From positions 186,001 to 250,000 of the forward strand of contig JAKFYI010000008.1 in the NCBI GenBank assembly GCA_021730985.1: 64,000 bases of DNA. Reading direction: 5' to 3'. Below are positions 61,607 to 64,000 of the stretch, in pieces. The translations under genes were made by a program, and so were the position numbers. The DNA is from Hyphomicrobiales bacterium. Lineage in GTDB: Bacteria; Pseudomonadota; Alphaproteobacteria; Rhizobiales; Xanthobacteraceae. The notes under the pieces are model-generated. The model had not been told where the DNA came from and made no database searches. It saw only the letters and a program-made list of their open reading frames with translations. The first letter of the stretch is position 1, and each line of letters opens with the position of its first letter.

Positions 61607-62581
61607 ATGCATGGCGCTCGACTGATGCTGGCGGGTGTCGTGTCCGGGCTCATGGTCCTGCCGGGACTTTGGACGGCGGCGGCGGCGCAAGCATGGCCGC
61701 AGCGGACGGTGCGGTTCGTTCTGCCGCTCGGTCCCGGCAGCGGCGCCGATATCGCCGCACGGCTCGTCGCCGACAAGCTCGCCAAGCGCTGGGATCAGGC
61801 GGTGGTCGTGGAGAACCGGCCGGGCGGCGACGCCATCGTTGCAATCAATGCTTTCGTCAACGCGCGCGACGACCACTTCCTGCTGTTCTCGCCATCGTCG
61901 TCGTTCACCGCGCATCCCTACACGCATGCCAACCTTTCGTATCAGCCCAGCGATCTGGCTCCCATCGCCAAGGTGTCGAATACGGTCATCGCGGTCACCG
62001 TGAACACGGCGCTGCCGGTCAACACATTCAACGAGTTGATCGAGCTGATCCGCTCGCAGCCGGGCAAGTACAACTGGGCGGGCATCACCGGCGCGTTCGA
62101 CTTCGTGTTCGAGAGCTTCCTCAAGACTTCCGGTCTGGAGATGACCAAGGTGCCCTATCGCAACCCGGTCGAGGCGGCGAACGATCTCGCCGAGGGGAGG
62201 GTGCACGTCTATCGCTCGGCGCTGGCGATTGCCCAGCCGCAGTTGAACGCCGGGCGGATCAAGTTGCTCGCCATCGCGAACACCACGCGGGCGCCTGCCG
62301 TGCCCAACACGGAAACCGTCGGCGAGGCCGGCCATCCGGGCATGGCGATGGACGGATTGATCGGCCTGTTCGGTCCGCCCAGCATGCCGCTTCAGTTGCG
62401 CGAGCGCATCGCAGCCGACGTCCAGGCCGTGATGCGGGACGATCCCGTCATCACGGAGCGGCTCACCCGAACCGGTCAGATCGTCAATCCGGGAGGGCCG
62501 GTGGAGTTCGGCAAGGAGATCGACGGGCAGCGCGAGCGCGTCGGACTTGCCGCGAAGGTGATCGGCATCCAGCCGAAGTAG
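61607..62581 (+). CDS. Bug family (TctC-like) binding protein
   Basis: 324 aa. Signal peptide MHGARLMLAGVVSGLMVLPG..., cleavage near AAAQ; mature Bug blocks AWPQRTVRFVLPLGPGSGAD, VVENRPGGDAIVAINAF and LLFSPSSSFTAHPYTHA. The usual G-G-N-G loop is G-G-D-A, a variant. GGAGGAAATCC precedes ATG 61607. The fifth Bug protein in the window, without TctA/TctB. Divergent from the cupin gene and convergent with the quinone-reductase-like gene. Confidence 0.88.
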   Translation: MHGARLMLAGVVSGLMVLPGLWTAAAAQAWPQRTVRFVLPLGPGSGADIAARLVADKLAKRWDQAVVVENRPGGDAIVAINAFVNARDDHFLLFSPSSSFTAHPYTHANLSYQPSDLAPIAKVSNTVIAVTVNTALPVNTFNELIELIRSQPGKYNWAGITGAFDFVFESFLKTSGLEMTKVPYRNPVEAANDLAEGRVHVYRSALAIAQPQLNAGRIKLLAIANTTRAPAVPNTETVGEAGHPGMAMDGLIGLFGPPSMPLQLRERIAADVQAVMRDDPVITERLTRTGQIVNPGGPVEFGKEIDGQRERVGLAAKVIGIQPK

Positions 62582-62595
62582 CGGTTCGCTGCGCG

Positions 62596-63594
62596 CTACG
62601 GCTTCAGCAGCACCTTGCCGATCACCTGGCGCGCCTCGAGCATTTCGTGCGCGCGGCGGGCGTCCTTCAGCGGCAGCCTGGCGTGGATCAGCGGCTTGAT
62701 GTCGCCCGCGGCGAGACGCTCGATCAGGGCGCGCATCGATTTCGCGCGGTACTCCGGCTTGTCGTCGAACGTGTGCATGGTGAAGAAGCGCAGCGCCGGG
62801 CTCGCCAGATAGCCCGGTCCGCGATCGAGCGCGGCGAGCAGGCCGGCTTCCAGCGGCGTGTCGAGCTTGCCATAGGACACCGCAAGGCCGAACGGTGCCA
62901 GCATCGCGATCTGCCGGTTCAGGCTCTCGCCGCCGGCCGCGTTGAGCACCAGATCGACACCCCGGCCGCCGGTAACGGCGGTAACGCGCGCCGCCACATC
63001 CTCGGTCTTGTAGTTGATGGCATGATCCGCCGCGTAGGCCTTCAGCGCGCGCGCCTTGTCGTCGCTGCCGCAGAGCGCGATCGTGGTTAGCCCTGCGAGC
63101 TTCGCGAGTTGGACCGCGGCGCTGCCGAGCCCGCCGGAGGCCACGTCGATCAGCACGGTCTTGCCCGGCACGCCGCGCGTCGCGGTGTGGAGGAGGTGCC
63201 AGGCGACCTGGTAGTTGGACAGGCAGGCCGCCGCTTCGAGGTCCACATGCGGCGGCAGCACGCGCAGCGCGCGTTGCGGCACGGCGATGTATTCGGCGTA
63301 GCAGCCGGCCCGCTGTGGGAGCTCGCGCGCGCTGACATAGACCTTCTGTCCAAGCTCCAGCCCGCTCACGCCTTCGCCGAGCCCGGCCACGGTGCCTGCC
63401 ATCTCGATGCCGGGGATCGTCGGCAGCGGCGGCATCCACTTGTAGGTGCCGGCGCGCACCAGCAGTTCGGGGCGGCTCACGCCGATGGTGTCGGCCTTGA
63501 CCAGCACTTCGCCGGGCTTGGGCTGCGGCGTTGGCACGTCGACATAGTCGAGGACGGACGGATCGCCGGTGCGGGTGAGCAGGATGGCCTTCAT
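62596..63594 (-). CDS. Quinone oxidoreductase-like MDR family protein
   Basis: 332 aa medium-chain dehydrogenase/reductase without structural zinc cysteines. N-terminal domain (MKAILLTRTGDPSVLDYVDV, PGIEMAGTVAGLGEGVSGLE) and Rossmann domain (DVASGGLGSAAVQLAKLAG) are clear. Likely an NADPH:quinone reductase or 2-enoyl reductase. It follows the truncated ABC_sub_bind gene by 10 nt in transcription order and converges with the Bug gene. Confidence 0.9.
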   Translation of the reverse strand: MKAILLTRTGDPSVLDYVDVPTPQPKPGEVLVKADTIGVSRPELLVRAGTYKWMPPLPTIPGIEMAGTVAGLGEGVSGLELGQKVYVSARELPQRAGCYAEYIAVPQRALRVLPPHVDLEAAACLSNYQVAWHLLHTATRGVPGKTVLIDVASGGLGSAAVQLAKLAGLTTIALCGSDDKARALKAYAADHAINYKTEDVAARVTAVTGGRGVDLVLNAAGGESLNRQIAMLAPFGLAVSYGKLDTPLEAGLLAALDRGPGYLASPALRFFTMHTFDDKPEYRAKSMRALIERLAAGDIKPLIHARLPLKDARRAHEMLEARQVIGKVLLKP

Positions 63595-63604
63595 AGCAAA
63601 GCGG

Positions 63605-64000
63605 TCACTCGATCACCTCGTCGGCGGCGGTAAGCAGCGTTTGCGGCACGTTGAGGCCCAGCATCCGCGCCGTCTGATGGTTGATGACCATCTCGAATTT
63701 GCTTGCTTGTACGATCGGCAAGTCCGCGGGCTTGGCGCCCTTGAGAATGCGCCCGGCATAAACGCCTACCTGACGATATGAATCCACAATGTCGCTTCCG
63801 TAGCTCATCAGCCCGCCGGCTTCGGCAAATTCTCGTCCCGAATAGATCGCGGGGACGCCAAGGCGTCCGGCCATGAGAGCCAGTTGGACCCGGCGCGCGT
63901 TGAAAAAGGGATCGGTGCCGACGAACAGCGCTTCGGGGCGCTCCCGCGCCATCGTCGCAAAGGCGGCATCGAGTTCACGGCTGGTGCTCGCATTGTGAAT
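63605..64000 (-). CDS. ABC_sub_bind family substrate-binding protein, C-terminal part (5' end outside window)
   Basis: The frame is open to the right edge, so only about 131 C-terminal residues are seen. VGTDPFFNARRVQLALMAGR, GVPAIYSGREFAEAGGLMSY and YAGRILKGAKPADLPIVQAS, then the end FEMVINHQTARMLGLNVP, match the same family as the protein at 35949. Partner permease genes would have to lie beyond the edge. Confidence 0.88.
   Translation of the reverse strand: MHNASTSRELDAAFATMARERPEALFVGTDPFFNARRVQLALMAGRLGVPAIYSGREFAEAGGLMSYGSDIVDSYRQVGVYAGRILKGAKPADLPIVQASKFEMVINHQTARMLGLNVPQTLLTAADEVIE

Noticed and set aside
1..64000. tRNA or rRNA genes, integrases, insertion sequences
   Set aside because: No cloverleaf with a CCA-type end or TTCGANNC arm, and no transposase or integrase motif, was found by reading; a covariance-model scan would be decisive.

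Overview
The window is GC-rich, densely coded bacterial chromosome with strong codon bias and many 4-nt ATGA/GTGA start/stop overlaps. No rRNA, tRNA, CRISPR array, transposase or phage gene was seen. The gene families and the many paired inverted repeats with 'gtcatgcccgg' or 'gtccccgcgaaagcgg' arms suggest an alphaproteobacterium of the Hyphomicrobiales (Bradyrhizobium/Rhodopseudomonas/Xanthobacteraceae type). That placement is inference from style, not from a marker gene.

Layout. (1) 1-8684: a MarR regulator, a crotonase, an acyl-CoA dehydrogenase, an aryl-CoA (2-aminobenzoate-type) ligase and a RidA protein form a plus-strand operon. It converges on DUF1232 and the two-subunit indolepyruvate oxidoreductase iorAB, so aromatic-acid or aromatic 2-oxo-acid catabolism is likely. 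(2) 8685-20117: an orphan radical SAM protein, a complete TRAP transporter with a dienelactone-hydrolase-like enzyme, an SsuABC-type ABC transporter split over two strands, a Bug-family binding protein, a VOC protein and a flavin monooxygenase. (3) 20260-30484: nine minus-strand genes, transcribed as molybdenum hydroxylase L-M-S, acyl-CoA ligase, crotonase, Bug protein, flavin hydroxylase, Rieske dioxygenase alpha and beta. A UbiD decarboxylase and an HpxZ/AtzH-like protein run divergently from it. This looks like one catabolic module for an unidentified aromatic or N-heteroaromatic acid. (4) 32651-35948: circularly permuted ATP-grasp, alpha-E and transglutaminase genes. (5) 35949-47134: an orphan ABC_sub_bind protein; a membrane cyclase fusing a cytochrome-like anchor, a [2Fe-2S] ferredoxin domain and an adenylate cyclase domain; a patatin lipoprotein; a DUF1445 hydro-lyase; a complete Liv-type ABC transporter; and a ModA-like protein without a signal peptide. 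(6) 47178-57388: a small secreted protein, an FCD regulator, another signal-less binding protein, a Bug protein, and a second UbiD module (luciferase-like monooxygenase, alpha/beta hydrolase, UbiD, Bug protein, MFS transporter), followed by a 3-hydroxyacyl-CoA dehydrogenase. (7) 57558-64000: an unaccompanied molybdenum-hydroxylase large subunit, a lower-GC unknown gene with a short coupled leader ORF, a cupin, a fifth Bug protein, a quinone-reductase-like enzyme and a truncated ABC_sub_bind protein.

Overall this is a catabolic and uptake region: about a dozen solute-binding proteins sit beside CoA ligases, crotonases, oxygenases, molybdenum hydroxylases and UbiD decarboxylases. Five Bug proteins occur with no TctA/TctB membrane partners. 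Nine long inverted-repeat elements, in four sequence classes, occupy most gaps longer than about 80 bp, four of them between convergent genes.
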